The position numbers and the translations under genes were made by a program. A stretch of 64,000 bases of DNA from Brachybacterium saurashtrense (GTDB taxonomy: Bacteria; Actinomycetota; Actinomycetes; Actinomycetales; Dermabacteraceae), in assembly GCF_003355475.1 (NCBI RefSeq), contig NZ_CP031356.1:1612001-1676000 (forward strand), read 5' to 3'. The notes under the pieces are model-generated. The model searched no databases, was not told where the DNA came from, and saw only the letters and a program-made list of their open reading frames with translations. Below are positions 47,471-56,412 of this stretch, in pieces (positions within the stretch are counted from its first letter, which is position 1; every line of letters starts with the position of its first letter).

Positions 47471-48043
47471 GTGAACGGTTTCGAGGCGGCGGGCACCCAG
47501 GTGCGGATCGATGACAACACCCTGCGCGAGGAGGTCTCCGACCCCGCCGCGCTGGCCGCCTGGTGCGCCGAGAACCCCACGGACCCGCGCACCGTCGCGT
47601 ACCTGCGCATGCTGGGCCGCCTCGACGAGGCGGCGATCGCGGGCCGTGACGCCCTCGAGGCCCCCGGGCTCTCCCCCGTGATGCGCGCGGTGCGCCGCAC
47701 CCGCTACGCGCACGTGCTGCAGTGGCAGGGTGCCTTCGTGCCCGCCGAGGAGCAGTTCGACCTCGCGGCGGAGGAGACCGGCCTGGAGGATCCCACCTCC
47801 CCCTCCTCGCTCTCGGTGCTGGCCGCTGTGTTCCAGCACCGGGCGAAGTGCCGCTTCGAGCACGCCCTCGCCGCCCGTGACGAGCAGCGCGAGGAGTCCG
47901 CGCACGGGCTCTGGGACGCGGCGCTCGAGGACGCCCGACGGGCACTGCTGATGAGGGAGCGCCTGGGCGTGGCCGAGCAGAGCGTGCTCGCCTCCAGTCG
48001 GCAGACCGTCGCCCGTCTCGAGAGACGCGACCTCACCGCCTGA
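47471..48043 (+). CDS. Hypothetical TPR-like protein
   Basis: The 190-residue protein (GTG 47471) is wholly helical by appearance. Segments TVAYLRMLGRLDEAAIAGRDAL, RYAHVLQWQGAFVPAEEQFDLA and AAVFQHRAKCRFEHALAARD look like degenerate tetratricopeptide repeats, a scaffold for protein contacts. It has no signal peptide. It lies alone between tmRNA and the convergent smpB. I cannot give a function. Confidence 0.65.
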   Translation: MNGFEAAGTQVRIDDNTLREEVSDPAALAAWCAENPTDPRTVAYLRMLGRLDEAAIAGRDALEAPGLSPVMRAVRRTRYAHVLQWQGAFVPAEEQFDLAAEETGLEDPTSPSSLSVLAAVFQHRAKCRFEHALAARDEQREESAHGLWDAALEDARRALLMRERLGVAEQSVLASSRQTVARLERRDLTA

Positions 48044-48143
48044 CGAGCACCGGCGGGGCCGGGCACGCCGTCCGCGCCGCACGGCGAGTCGGGGGCGCGC
48101 CGGCGTAGAGGGCGCCGGGAGCCCTGCGGAGGGCGGTGACCGG

Positions 48144-48650
48144 TCAGGCGAGCTCGCGCTGGCGCATCGCGCGCTGCGCCTCGCGCATGTCCTGCTTCTC
48201 CCGCAGGGTCTGCCGCTTGTCCCATTCCTTCTTGCCGCGGCCCAGACCGATGAGGACCTTCGCGTGCGAGCCGAGGAAGTACATCTCCAGCGGCACGATG
48301 GTGAAGCCCTTCTCGCGGGACTTGCTGGCGAGCTTCTCGATCTCGTGCTTGTGCATGAGGAGCTTGCGCTTGCGCCGTGCGGCGTGGTTGGTCCAGGTGC
48401 CCTTCACGTACGGGGCGATGTGTGCGTTGTCCATCCACACCTCGCCCGCGTCCACGTAGCAGTACCCGTCGATGAGGGAGGCTCCGCGGTCGCGCAGGGA
48501 CTTCACCTCGGTGCCGGTGAGGACGATCCCGGCCTCCCAGGTCTGGTCGATGAAGTAGTCATGGCGCGCCCGCTTGTTCGACGCGATGAGCTTCTTCTGG
48601 GGGCCGTCGTGCGCGTCGGCCTTCTTCGCCGTCGCCTTCTTCGCCGCCAT
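48144..48650 (-). CDS. smpB: SsrA-binding protein SmpB
   Basis: The 168-residue protein binds tmRNA and positions it in stalled ribosomes. After a Lys/Ala N-terminal tail it shows NKRARHDYFIDQTWEAGIVLTG, VKSLRDRGASLIDGYC, AHIAPYVKGTWTNHAARRKRKLLMHK and the basic C-terminal helix KKEWDKRQTLREKQDMREAQR (quoted in parts). It is close to its RNA partner gene ssrA, as is usual. Confidence 0.96.
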   Translation of the reverse strand: MAAKKATAKKADAHDGPQKKLIASNKRARHDYFIDQTWEAGIVLTGTEVKSLRDRGASLIDGYCYVDAGEVWMDNAHIAPYVKGTWTNHAARRKRKLLMHKHEIEKLASKSREKGFTIVPLEMYFLGSHAKVLIGLGRGKKEWDKRQTLREKQDMREAQRAMRQRELA

Positions 48651-48811
48651 CGGACCCCTCCTGTCGATCGTCGCCGGGCATCACCTGCGGGCAGCTCCTG
48701 CGGCCCGACGTCCCAGCATACGACGGGTCCGGGGACGGCGCGAGCGAATACCCGCCGGCCGTGACCCGCGCCGCGCGGATCCTCGGCGTGGACGGCGCAG
48801 GCCGGGAGGGC

Positions 48812-50125
48812 TCAGATGTAGTTGGTGGGGTTGACGGCGTTGCCGTCCTCGTGGACCTCGAAGTGGAGGTGGCAGCCGGTGGAACCGCCGGTGTTGCCCA
48901 CGTAGCCCACCGTGGTGCCGGCGGAGACCTGCGCGCCCACCGGCAGTGCGAAGCCCTGCAGGTGGTGGTAGGAGGTGGTGATGAGGTGCCCGTTCTGGAT
49001 GCCGTGGCTGAGGATGATCTTGTTGCCGGCGCCGCTGTTGTAGGTGCGGGCGATCACGCGGCCCGAGTGGGCCGCGCCCACCGGCGTGCCGCAGGCCACC
49101 GGGAAGTCCACCCCGGCGTGCAGCTTGCGGGTGCCGTAGATCGGGTGCACGCGCCAGCCGAAGTTCGAGTTCAGCCGGGAGTTGACGGGGTAGACCCAGC
49201 CGCTGCTGCTCGAGGAGCCGCCGCTGGAGGAGCCGCCGCTGTTCTGGCTCTGCTGCCGCTCGCGGCGGGCCTGCTCCTCCCGCTCCCGCTCCTGCCGGGC
49301 GAGCTCCTCGATCTCGGAGTCGAGGGTGGAGCTGCGGCTCTCGAGGTCCGAGACGTCCCCCTCGTACTTCTCCTTCTTGGCCTCGAGGTCGTCGCGCTGG
49401 GTCTGCTGGGTCGCGTAGAGGTCGTCGAGCGCCTGCTTCGCGTCCGAGGCCTCCTGCTCCGCCTCCTCGGTGCGCTCCACCGCCTCCTCGGCCTCGATCT
49501 TGAGGTCCTTGATCTCCTCCCGCACCGCGGAGAGGCGCTCGGCGGAGTTCTCGGTGACGGCCTGGTCTGTGCGCAGCTCGTCCAGCCGCGCGCCCTGGGA
49601 GGCCATGGTGAGGCGGTAGTTCATCGAGCGATCCACCGCATCCTGCGGCGACTCGTTGCCGAGGTAGACGGTGGAGGGGCTGGGCAGCCCGCCGCCCTTG
49701 TAGGCGTTCAGCGCGACGGCGGCCAGCTCGTCGTCACTGCGGTCGACCTCGACCTGGCCCTCCTCGACCTCGCCGCTGAGGCGCTCCTCCTCCTCCTGCG
49801 CCGCGGTGAGGCGCTCCCCGGTGAGCCGGTCCTCCTCGCGCGCCTCCTCGAGCTCCGCCTGCGCTTCCTCCAGATCGGCCTGGGCCTGGGGGATCAGCAG
49901 CTCGGTCTCGGCCAGGGCGAGGTAGGTGTCGGCGAGGTCCGAGCTGACGTCGTCCAGCTCGATGCGGAGGTCCTCGAGCTGGTTGTCGATCTCGTCCCGC
50001 TCGGCGATCTTGTCCTCCTTGGAGCCGTCCGCCAGGGCCGGCCCCATCGGCAGCACCGCCATGGGAACGGCCATCGCGGCGGCCGCGAGCACACACAGGG
50101 AGCGACGCAGGATGTTCTGGGACAT
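48812..50125 (-). CDS. Coiled-coil M23 peptidase (PcsB/EnvC-like)
   Basis: The 437-residue secreted protein has a signal peptide (RRSLCVLAAAAMAVPMAVLP, cleavage near ALA-DG), a long coiled coil (about residues 35-290, many Glu/Leu heptads), a Ser/Gly linker and an M23 endopeptidase domain (INSNFGWRVHP-type RLNSNFGWRVHPIYG, KLHAGVDFPVACGTP, HYHLQ, GCHLHFEVH). Zinc ligands H..D and HLH are intact, so it is likely catalytic. It lies immediately downstream of ftsX (2 bases), the known pairing in which FtsEX activates a peptidoglycan hydrolase at division. Confidence 0.92.
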   Translation of the reverse strand: MSQNILRRSLCVLAAAAMAVPMAVLPMGPALADGSKEDKIAERDEIDNQLEDLRIELDDVSSDLADTYLALAETELLIPQAQADLEEAQAELEEAREEDRLTGERLTAAQEEEERLSGEVEEGQVEVDRSDDELAAVALNAYKGGGLPSPSTVYLGNESPQDAVDRSMNYRLTMASQGARLDELRTDQAVTENSAERLSAVREEIKDLKIEAEEAVERTEEAEQEASDAKQALDDLYATQQTQRDDLEAKKEKYEGDVSDLESRSSTLDSEIEELARQEREREEQARRERQQSQNSGGSSSGGSSSSSGWVYPVNSRLNSNFGWRVHPIYGTRKLHAGVDFPVACGTPVGAAHSGRVIARTYNSGAGNKIILSHGIQNGHLITTSYHHLQGFALPVGAQVSAGTTVGYVGNTGGSTGCHLHFEVHEDGNAVNPTNYI

Positions 50126-50127
50126 GC

Positions 50128-51045
50128 TCACACCTTCAGGTAGCGGTTCAGCGAGACGACGGAGGAGGCGATCGACAGCACGGCGCCGAGCGCGATCAGC
50201 AGCGGAGCGGCCCACACCAGATCCGCGGTGCCCACGGTGATCAGCTCTTGGCCGAGCGTGGGAGCGAGCCAGCCCTGCACGATGTAGTGCAGGCCCACCC
50301 ACAGCATGCCCGAGGCGATGACGCCGCCGATGATCGCGGCCACCGCGCCTTCGAGCAGGAACGGCAGGCGGATGAAGAGGTTGGATGCACCCACCAGGCG
50401 CATGATCGCGATCTCCCGGCGCCGCCCCGCGACCGACATGCGGATCGTGGTCGCCACCAGCAGCAGCGCCGCGATCAGCATCAGCACCGCCAGCCCGAGC
50501 GCGAACATCGTGGACTGGTTCAGCACGTCGATGAAGGGGGCGAAGGCGCTGAGCAGGTCCGTCACCTCGTCCACGCCGTCACGGCCCTGGAAGAACTCGA
50601 CCACCGCGGCGGAGTCGTCGGCATCCTCGAGGGTGATGTGGAAGGAGACCGGCATGTCCTCCGCGGTGAAGTTCGAGACGAAGCTCTCGCCCGCGAACTG
50701 CTGCTGGTAGATCTCGAGCGCCTCGTCCTGCGAGCGCTCCGTGTAGGAGGCGATGTACGGGGAGAGCACCTCCCCCTCGAGTCCCTCGCGCACCGATTCG
50801 ATCTGCGCGTCGGTGGCCGCGCCGCCCGCGCAGGAGGCGGCGGTGGAGTGCGGGGAGCACAGGAAGATCGTCACCTGGGACTGCTCGACGAGGGTGGACT
50901 TCATGTCCATGATCTGCTTCTGCATCAGCGCGCCGGTGCCCACGAAGGTCAGCGACACCGCGGTGACGATGACCACCGAGATCACCATGGCGATGTTGCG
51001 CCACAGTCCGGTGAGGATCTCCCCCAGGATGTACCGGGCCCTCAT
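50128..51045 (-). CDS. ftsX: Cell division protein FtsX
   Basis: The 305-residue permease-like protein has a first membrane helix at residues 15-40, an extracellular loop of about 130 residues, and three further helices (MFALGLAVLMLIAALLLVATT, AVAAIIGGVIASGMLWVGL, LLIALGAVLSIASSVVSL). The cytoplasmic RMSVAGRRREIAIMRLVGAS is the FtsX hallmark. With FtsE it gates periplasmic/extracellular hydrolase activity at the septum. Its start overlaps the ftsE stop by 4 bases. Confidence 0.95.
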   Translation of the reverse strand: MRARYILGEILTGLWRNIAMVISVVIVTAVSLTFVGTGALMQKQIMDMKSTLVEQSQVTIFLCSPHSTAASCAGGAATDAQIESVREGLEGEVLSPYIASYTERSQDEALEIYQQQFAGESFVSNFTAEDMPVSFHITLEDADDSAAVVEFFQGRDGVDEVTDLLSAFAPFIDVLNQSTMFALGLAVLMLIAALLLVATTIRMSVAGRRREIAIMRLVGASNLFIRLPFLLEGAVAAIIGGVIASGMLWVGLHYIVQGWLAPTLGQELITVGTADLVWAAPLLIALGAVLSIASSVVSLNRYLKV

Positions 51046-52022
51046 CGCGGATCCCCCTGGACGTCCTCGGCGTGCGCCTCGTCCTCCACGAAGAGGTCCT
51101 CCTCGCGGGTCTGCTGTGCCTCGCGCTCGTCGATCAGGTCCTCCTCGAGGACGTCCTCGGCAGGGGTCTCGGTGCTGCCGGCCGCCTCGGGCGAGGAGCT
51201 CTCCGGGGAGCGCGGCGCCGACGTCTGCGCGGCGGCCGGCCGCTCCGGCCCGCCCGCGAGCGCCTCGTCCTCCAGGGGAAGCTCGTCGCGGTGCGCGGAG
51301 TCGTCCGGCAGGTGGCCGGAGATCACGCTCACGGGCGTCGCGGTCTCGTAGGTGCCGCCGGCCTCGTCGCGCACCACGAGCCCGCCCACCATCTCCACCA
51401 CGCGGCGCTGCATGCGGTCCACGGCGGCCTGGTCGTGCGTGGCCATCACCACCGTGGTGCCGCGCTCGTTGATCTCGGCGAGCAGGTCGAGGATCCCTTC
51501 GGCGGTGGCCGGATCGAGGTTGCCGGTGGGCTCGTCCGCCAGCAGGATCGAGGGACGGTTCACGTAGGCGCGGGCGATCGCGACGCGCTGCTGCTCACCG
51601 CCGGAGAGCTCGTGCGGCAGCCGCTTGCCCTTGTCCTCCAGGCCCACCATCTCCAGCATCTCCGGCACCAGGCGGCGCACCACCTTCCGCGGCGTGCCGA
51701 TCACGGCGAGCGCGAACTCGATGTTCTGGTACGCGGTCTTGGAGGGCAGCAGGCGGAAGTCCTGGAAGACCATGCCGATGTCCCGGCGCAGCGAGGGCAC
51801 CTTCCAGGACGGGATCCGGGAGAGGTCCTTGCCGGCCACGTACACGGTGCCGCGCGTGGGGGTGACCTCCTTGAGCACCATCCGCATCAGGGTGGACTTG
51901 CCCGAGCCGGAGGCGCCCACGAGGAACACGAACTCCCCGCGGGCGAACTCGATGTCGAGGTTCTCCACGGCGGGGCGCTGTCCACGCATGTACGTCTTGG
52001 TGACGTCGTCGAAACGGATCAC
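51042..52022 (-). CDS. ftsE: Cell division ATP-binding protein FtsE with acidic C-terminal extension
   Basis: The protein of about 326 residues starts at GTG 52022 (VIRFDDVTKTYMRGQ). ABC motifs are complete: GASGSGKSTLMR, Q-loop MVFQDFRLLPSKTAY, LSGGEQQRVAIARAY, LLADEPTGNLDP, ATHDQAAV. The core ends near residue 225, matching ordinary FtsE. About 95 further residues are acidic and Pro/Glu/Ala-rich (EDVLEEDLIDE, EEDLFVEDEAHAED), a disordered tail not found in the short E. coli form. It forms a complex with FtsX. Confidence 0.95.
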   Translation of the reverse strand: MIRFDDVTKTYMRGQRPAVENLDIEFARGEFVFLVGASGSGKSTLMRMVLKEVTPTRGTVYVAGKDLSRIPSWKVPSLRRDIGMVFQDFRLLPSKTAYQNIEFALAVIGTPRKVVRRLVPEMLEMVGLEDKGKRLPHELSGGEQQRVAIARAYVNRPSILLADEPTGNLDPATAEGILDLLAEINERGTTVVMATHDQAAVDRMQRRVVEMVGGLVVRDEAGGTYETATPVSVISGHLPDDSAHRDELPLEDEALAGGPERPAAAQTSAPRSPESSSPEAAGSTETPAEDVLEEDLIDEREAQQTREEDLFVEDEAHAEDVQGDPR

Positions 52023-52176
52023 GGGTGCCTGTCCGGTCTGGGGGAAACGTGCTCCCCCAGCGTAGGGGCGCACCCGCGGGAGTCCATGCTCATGTGGACT
52101 GCGTCCTGGTCAAAACCTGGTCAAGTGTGCGTGGGTCCGCTCAAGCCGCGCCGTGGCGGCGCGTCCCCGCCGGCCG

Positions 52177-53292
52177 TCAGCCGTCGGCCTTGCCCTGTTC
52201 GGCGCGCCAGCGGATGCCCGCGTCGATGAACTCGTCGATCTCGCCGTCGAACACCGAGGAGGGGTTGCCCTCCTGGTACTCCGTGCGCAGGTCCTTCACC
52301 ATCTGGTACGGGTTCAGCACGTAGGAGCGCATCTGGTCCCCCCAGGAGGCCTTGACGTCGCCGGCGAGCTCCTTGCGCTCCGCGGCCTCCTCGGCCTTCT
52401 TCAGCAGCAGCAGGCGCGACTGCATGACTCGCAGCGCGGCGGCGCGGTTCTGGATCTGGGACTTCTCGTCCTGCATCGAGACCACGGTGCCGGTGGGGAG
52501 GTGGGTCATGCGCACGGCGGAGTCGGTGGTGTTCACGCTCTGTCCGCCGGGGCCGGAGGAGCGGAACACGTCGATCTTCAGGTCGTTCTCGGGGATCTCG
52601 ATGTGGTCGGTGGACTCGATCAGCGGGATCACCTCGACGGCGGCGAAGGAGGTCTGGCGGCGGCCCTGGTTGTCGAAGGGGCTGATCCGCACCAGGCGGT
52701 GGGTGCCGCCCTCCACGGAGAGGGTGCCGTAGGCGAAGGGGGCGGAGACCTCGAAGGTCACCGACTTCAGCCCCGCCTCCTCGGCGTAGGAGGTGTCCAT
52801 CACCTTGGTGGAGTAGCCGTGCCGCTCCGCCCAGCGCAGGTACATGCGCATCAGCATCTCGGCGAAGTCCGCGGCGTCGACGCCGCCGGCACCGGCGCGG
52901 ATGGTCACCACCGCGTCGCGCTCGTCGTACTCGCCCGAGAGCAGGGTGCGCACCTCGAGCTCGTCGAGGGTCCTGTGGATGCTGGTGAGCTCCTGCTCGG
53001 CCTCGGCGAGGGTATCGGCATCGTCCTCCTCCGCGGCGAGCTCCACCATCACCTCGAGGTCCTCGATGCGGGAGGCGAGCTCGCTGATGCGGCGCCGCTC
53101 GGCCTGCGCATGGGACAGCGCGGCGCTCACCTTCTGCGCGTTCTCGACGTCGTCCCAGAGGTCCTGCGCGGAGGCCTGCTGCTCCAGGTCCGCGATCTTC
53201 GCGTCGAGGGCGTCGACGTCGGTCACCTGCTCGATCGAGGACAGGGTGGAGCGGAGCTGGGGGATCTCTGCGGAGAAGTCGATGGAAGCCAC
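52177..53292 (-). CDS. prfB: Peptide chain release factor 2
   Basis: The 371-residue RF2 recognises UGA/UAA and releases the peptide with its GGQ loop ([18 protein letters not shown]). The N-terminal helical domain and the core [31 protein letters not shown] region (quoted in part) are intact. The frame is continuous from GTG 53292, so the programmed +1 frameshift of many prfB genes is absent. prfB-ftsE-ftsX order is conserved in actinobacteria. Confidence 0.96.
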   Translation of the reverse strand: MASIDFSAEIPQLRSTLSSIEQVTDVDALDAKIADLEQQASAQDLWDDVENAQKVSAALSHAQAERRRISELASRIEDLEVMVELAAEEDDADTLAEAEQELTSIHRTLDELEVRTLLSGEYDERDAVVTIRAGAGGVDAADFAEMLMRMYLRWAERHGYSTKVMDTSYAEEAGLKSVTFEVSAPFAYGTLSVEGGTHRLVRISPFDNQGRRQTSFAAVEVIPLIESTDHIEIPENDLKIDVFRSSGPGGQSVNTTDSAVRMTHLPTGTVVSMQDEKSQIQNRAAALRVMQSRLLLLKKAEEAAERKELAGDVKASWGDQMRSYVLNPYQMVKDLRTEYQEGNPSSVFDGEIDEFIDAGIRWRAEQGKADG

Positions 53293-53374
53293 GATCAGGG
53301 AGTCTACGGCAGAGGGGCGCGCCGCCGGCCTGCGCGGGCCTGCATCCCGCCGTGGCGTCCCCGCGACGCGCCGG

Positions 53375-54526
53375 TCAGGGGGCCGTGTCCGCGCCGTTCT
53401 CGAGGGGCTCCCGCAGCCAGCGCCCCAGCTCCTCCCCCACCTCGACCAGCAGCTGCTCGCCCTGCGTGAAGGGGTCCCGCTCCGTCCCGGCCCGGTGGGT
53501 GAGATCCCAGGCACGTGCGATGCCCGCCTCGCGCAGCTGAGCGGTCTCGAGCGTGATCGCCCCGGCCACGGCGGCGACCGGGAGGCCTCGCGCGCGGGCG
53601 CGTCGCGCCACCTCCGCGGGCCCCTTCCCGTGCAGCGTCTGTGCGTCGAGCTTGCCCTCCCCCGTCACCACCGCCTCGGCGCGGGAGAGCAGCGCGTCCA
53701 CACCGAGCAGCGCGAACACGGCCTGCGCGCCGGAGCGCTGCTCCGCCCCGAGCAGGGACAGCGCGAATCCGGTGCCGCCCGCGGCCCCGGCCCCCGGCAG
53801 TTCCCTGTGCGCGCCTGCGGGATCGAGGATCTCGGCAGCGGCGGCGAGGGCGGCGTCCGCGCCGGCGATCTCCTCGGCGGCCAGACCCTTCTGCGGGCCG
53901 TACACCGCGGCGGCGCCCTCGGGGCCGAGCAGCGGATTGGTGACGTCGTTCGCGGCGACCAGCGCGACACCCTGCAGGGCGTCGAGGGCGGGGCGGAGAT
54001 CTGCCGAGGCGAGAGCGGTGAGGCCGGCCAGTCCGGGGCCGATCTCCTCGCCGTGTGCATCGAGGAGTCGGGCGCCGAGCCCCTGGAGCAGGCCCGCTCC
54101 GGCGTCGGTGGAGGCGCTCCCCCCGAGGCCCACCACCACCGTCCGCGCCCCCGCGGCGACGGCGGCGAGGATCAGCTCGCCCAGGCCGCGGGTGGAGGCC
54201 TCGTGCGCGGCGAGCCGCCCGCCGGGCAGGGCGTGCAGCCCCACGGTCTCGGCGAGCTCGAGCACCGCCACCTCGTCCTGGAGGGCGAAGCGGGCGGGGC
54301 GGGGCGCGCCCGTGGGCCCGGTGACCTCGGCCGCGTGCGCGGCGGAGCCGCCGGCGAGCGCGGCGTCCACCGTGCCGTCGCCGCCGTCCGCGATCGGGCA
54401 GGCGAGCACCTGCACCTCGGGGGCGCTCTGCGTGAGGCCGCGGTGCAGCGCATCGACCACCTGGGCGGCGCTGAGGGTTCCCTTAAACTTGTCCGGGGCG
54501 AGCAGGACGGTGCGGGGGGTGGTCAT
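53375..54526 (-). CDS. Glycerate kinase (GlxK/GarK family)
   Basis: The 383-residue protein starts [20 protein letters not shown], the family's N terminus, and has [58 protein letters not shown], and [20 protein letters not shown]. It phosphorylates D-glycerate to 2-phosphoglycerate. It overlaps the last Tad gene by 4 bases, probably by chance of operon packing rather than function. Confidence 0.94.
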   Translation of the reverse strand: MTTPRTVLLAPDKFKGTLSAAQVVDALHRGLTQSAPEVQVLACPIADGGDGTVDAALAGGSAAHAAEVTGPTGAPRPARFALQDEVAVLELAETVGLHALPGGRLAAHEASTRGLGELILAAVAAGARTVVVGLGGSASTDAGAGLLQGLGARLLDAHGEEIGPGLAGLTALASADLRPALDALQGVALVAANDVTNPLLGPEGAAAVYGPQKGLAAEEIAGADAALAAAAEILDPAGAHRELPGAGAAGGTGFALSLLGAEQRSGAQAVFALLGVDALLSRAEAVVTGEGKLDAQTLHGKGPAEVARRARARGLPVAAVAGAITLETAQLREAGIARAWDLTHRAGTERDPFTQGEQLLVEVGEELGRWLREPLENGADTAP

Positions 54527-54996
54527 CGTGCGCGGGCCTCTCCTTCGACGGCGAGCGGGACGGACGTGCCGGTCCCGCGGGTGAACCATCCCACAAGCGG
54601 CGGATTCGTGCGGGCGGTGAGCAGGACGTGGACGGTGCCGTCGGGGTCGACCACGACGTCGGAGACGGCGATGTCCTCCGTCCTGGTGGTCCGGTGCGGG
54701 TAGCTGCGCAGGTGCTCCTCGGCGATCTGCCGCGCGTTCCCGGCCTCGATCACGGTGCCGCCGCCGGGTGTGTAGAGGCGGGAGGGATCCACGCCCTGGG
54801 AGGCGGCGAGCGCGGCGCTGTCCGCCGCGTACTGGAGGCCGTTGCGCTCCAGATGGACCCCGGTGATGGAGGCGCCGACGGCGACCACCATCAGGATCAC
54901 CACGAGCACGCCCGTGGTGAGCACCTTCATCGAGCCGCGGGCGTCGCGGAGCCGACGGCGCAGCCGGTGCAGCGCGGCACGGAGCGGGGCGCGCAT
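54523..54996 (-). CDS. Tad pilus assembly TadG/TadE-like protein
   Basis: The 157-residue membrane protein has a basic N terminus and one membrane helix (MKVLTTGVLVVILMVVAVGASI at residues 23-44), followed by LERNGLQYAADSAALAASQG, the signature of Flp pilus-assembly TadE/G-like proteins. The start overlaps the upstream stop (ATGA at 54996). It probably contributes as a minor pseudopilin of the Tad/Flp system. Confidence 0.82.
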   Translation of the reverse strand: MRAPLRAALHRLRRRLRDARGSMKVLTTGVLVVILMVVAVGASITGVHLERNGLQYAADSAALAASQGVDPSRLYTPGGGTVIEAGNARQIAEEHLRSYPHRTTRTEDIAVSDVVVDPDGTVHVLLTARTNPPLVGWFTRGTGTSVPLAVEGEARAR

Positions 54997-55520
54997 CAGC
55001 GACCCGCCCGGTACTGGTCCACCTGGACCGCGTGCGAGGAGCCCACCGCGACCGGCCCTCCCTCGCCGAGGATCGGGCCCAGCCCCGGCACCGGGACCGG
55101 GATCCGCACCTGGGCGGTGACCGTGCCCCCGGGCGTCGCGCAGGGGTCCTCGCTGCAGCGCAGGGTGACGACGTCCTCGGCGGCGAGCCCGTGGTCCTCC
55201 AGGATCATCGCGGCGTGCCGTGAGGAGCGCTCCGCGGCCGTCCCCGGGTCGGCCTCCACGGCGTGGATCCGTGCGGTGTCCCGCGCGATCGTGTCCGCGG
55301 CGAACACGGCCGCCTGCACGTTCCCGAGGGTGAGGACGAGGTAGAGGGTGGGGATCAGCAGCGCCGCCGAGAGCACCACGAACTCCACCAGGGCATTGCC
55401 CTGCTCGTCGCGAAGGCGTGCTGCCGCGCGGTGCGGCCTCGGGCTCACGCCCCGGGGTCGGGGCCCGGGACGCTCCGCACCGCGGAGGACGAGGAGCTGG
55501 TCGCGGCGCACGCTCACCAT
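54996..55520 (-). CDS. TadE-like pseudopilin
   Basis: The 174-residue protein has a basic leader, then the TadE motif DEQGNALVEFVVLSAALLIPTLYLVL (residues 37-62; Gly then Glu+5 arrangement of pseudopilins) and an extracytoplasmic domain with a Cys pair (RCSEDPCA). ATG 55520 follows GAGGAGGC and overlaps the previous stop by 7 bases. Prepilin peptidase processing is likely. Confidence 0.82.
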   Translation of the reverse strand: MVSVRRDQLLVLRGAERPGPRPRGVSPRPHRAAARLRDEQGNALVEFVVLSAALLIPTLYLVLTLGNVQAAVFAADTIARDTARIHAVEADPGTAAERSSRHAAMILEDHGLAAEDVVTLRCSEDPCATPGGTVTAQVRIPVPVPGLGPILGEGGPVAVGSSHAVQVDQYRAGR

Positions 55521-55984
55521 GCCTCCTCGTCGATCGCCCTGCCCTGCACGGACATCGCCCCGGAGGGCCCGAGCAGACCCACCAGCGGGAGCGTGGCGCT
55601 CACCTGCACGCGGATCACGCCGTCCTCGCCCTGCACCGCGGTGGCCTCCGCCCCGAGACCGTCGCCGAAGCGCTCCTCGATCAGGTGCTCGGCGCGGGCG
55701 GCGCCGTCCTGCGGGGAGGCGCCGGCGCGCGCGGCATGGTGGGCTCCCTGCACGGCCGCATCGACCAGGGTGTTGCGGGTGTGCACGATCAGCGCCGACT
55801 GGACGATCATCAGCGCGCTCATGATGATCAGCACGGCGACCATCGGGAACTCCGCGACGGCGGCGCCGTCCTCCGCCGCCAGGCGACGGCGGATCCTGTC
55901 CCCCGCGCGGTGGCGGGCGCCCCGCGCAGCGGGCGGGACCTCGTCCCCCCGCAGCGCCTCCAGCTGGCCTCGGCCGCCCTGCAC
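55514..55984 (-). CDS. TadE-like pseudopilin
   Basis: The protein of about 156 residues contains the motif EDGAAVAEFPMVAVLIIMSALMIVQSALI, here quoted in part: the TadE hydrophobic helix with Glu. A domain with ARAEHLIEERFGDGLGAE follows. The start is uncertain; GTG 55984 is the first start that avoids the upstream pilin-like gene, but it has no clear ribosome binding site. It resembles its downstream neighbour in layout. Confidence 0.72.
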   Translation of the reverse strand: MQGGRGQLEALRGDEVPPAARGARHRAGDRIRRRLAAEDGAAVAEFPMVAVLIIMSALMIVQSALIVHTRNTLVDAAVQGAHHAARAGASPQDGAARAEHLIEERFGDGLGAEATAVQGEDGVIRVQVSATLPLVGLLGPSGAMSVQGRAIDEEAW

Positions 55985-55992
55985 GGTGCGTG

Positions 55993-56262
55993 TCAGAGGC
56001 TGCCGTTGAGGAACGGGGCCATCGCGTTGTTGAAGATCTGCACGATCTGTTCCGAGGCCACCGCCCACAGCGCGACGACGATGCCGGCGGTCATCAGGGT
56101 GATCAGCACCCAGCCGGGCACGTCGCCCTGGTCGGAGTCCCAGCGTGCGCGCAGCCGCGCCATGAGGGACCGGTCGCGTCCGCCCTCCGTGGAGGGGACG
56201 GCGCCGGGCGCGGCGGTGCGATGCCCGGGACGGCGGTGGAGTCGAGTGCGGTGGACGGTCAT
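55993..56262 (-). CDS. Small pilin-like membrane protein of the Tad locus
   Basis: The 89-residue protein has a basic N-terminal half and one membrane helix (GDVPGWVLITLMTAGIVVALWAV, quoted in part) followed by IVQIFNNAMAPFLNGSL. Its size, position between tadC and the tadE genes, and single helix suggest the Flp major pilin or a related small subunit, although the classic GxxxxEY processing motif is replaced by QGDVPGW. Confidence 0.65.
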   Translation of the reverse strand: MTVHRTRLHRRPGHRTAAPGAVPSTEGGRDRSLMARLRARWDSDQGDVPGWVLITLMTAGIVVALWAVASEQIVQIFNNAMAPFLNGSL

Positions 56263-56412
56263 GTCAGGCCTCCTCGGCGTGGATCCGGAGCGTTCTCCGG
56301 CGTGATGAGCGGGGTCGTGGGCGGGTGGTCGTCGGATGGTCGTGGGCGGTGGGCGGTCAGGGGTCGTGCACGGTCCGGCCCGGGCGCGGCGGCGGGGCCG
56401 GTGTGGGCGGGC

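Noticed and set aside
52177-53292. Programmed frameshift in prfB
   Set aside because: The coding frame is continuous from GTG 53292 with no internal TGA.
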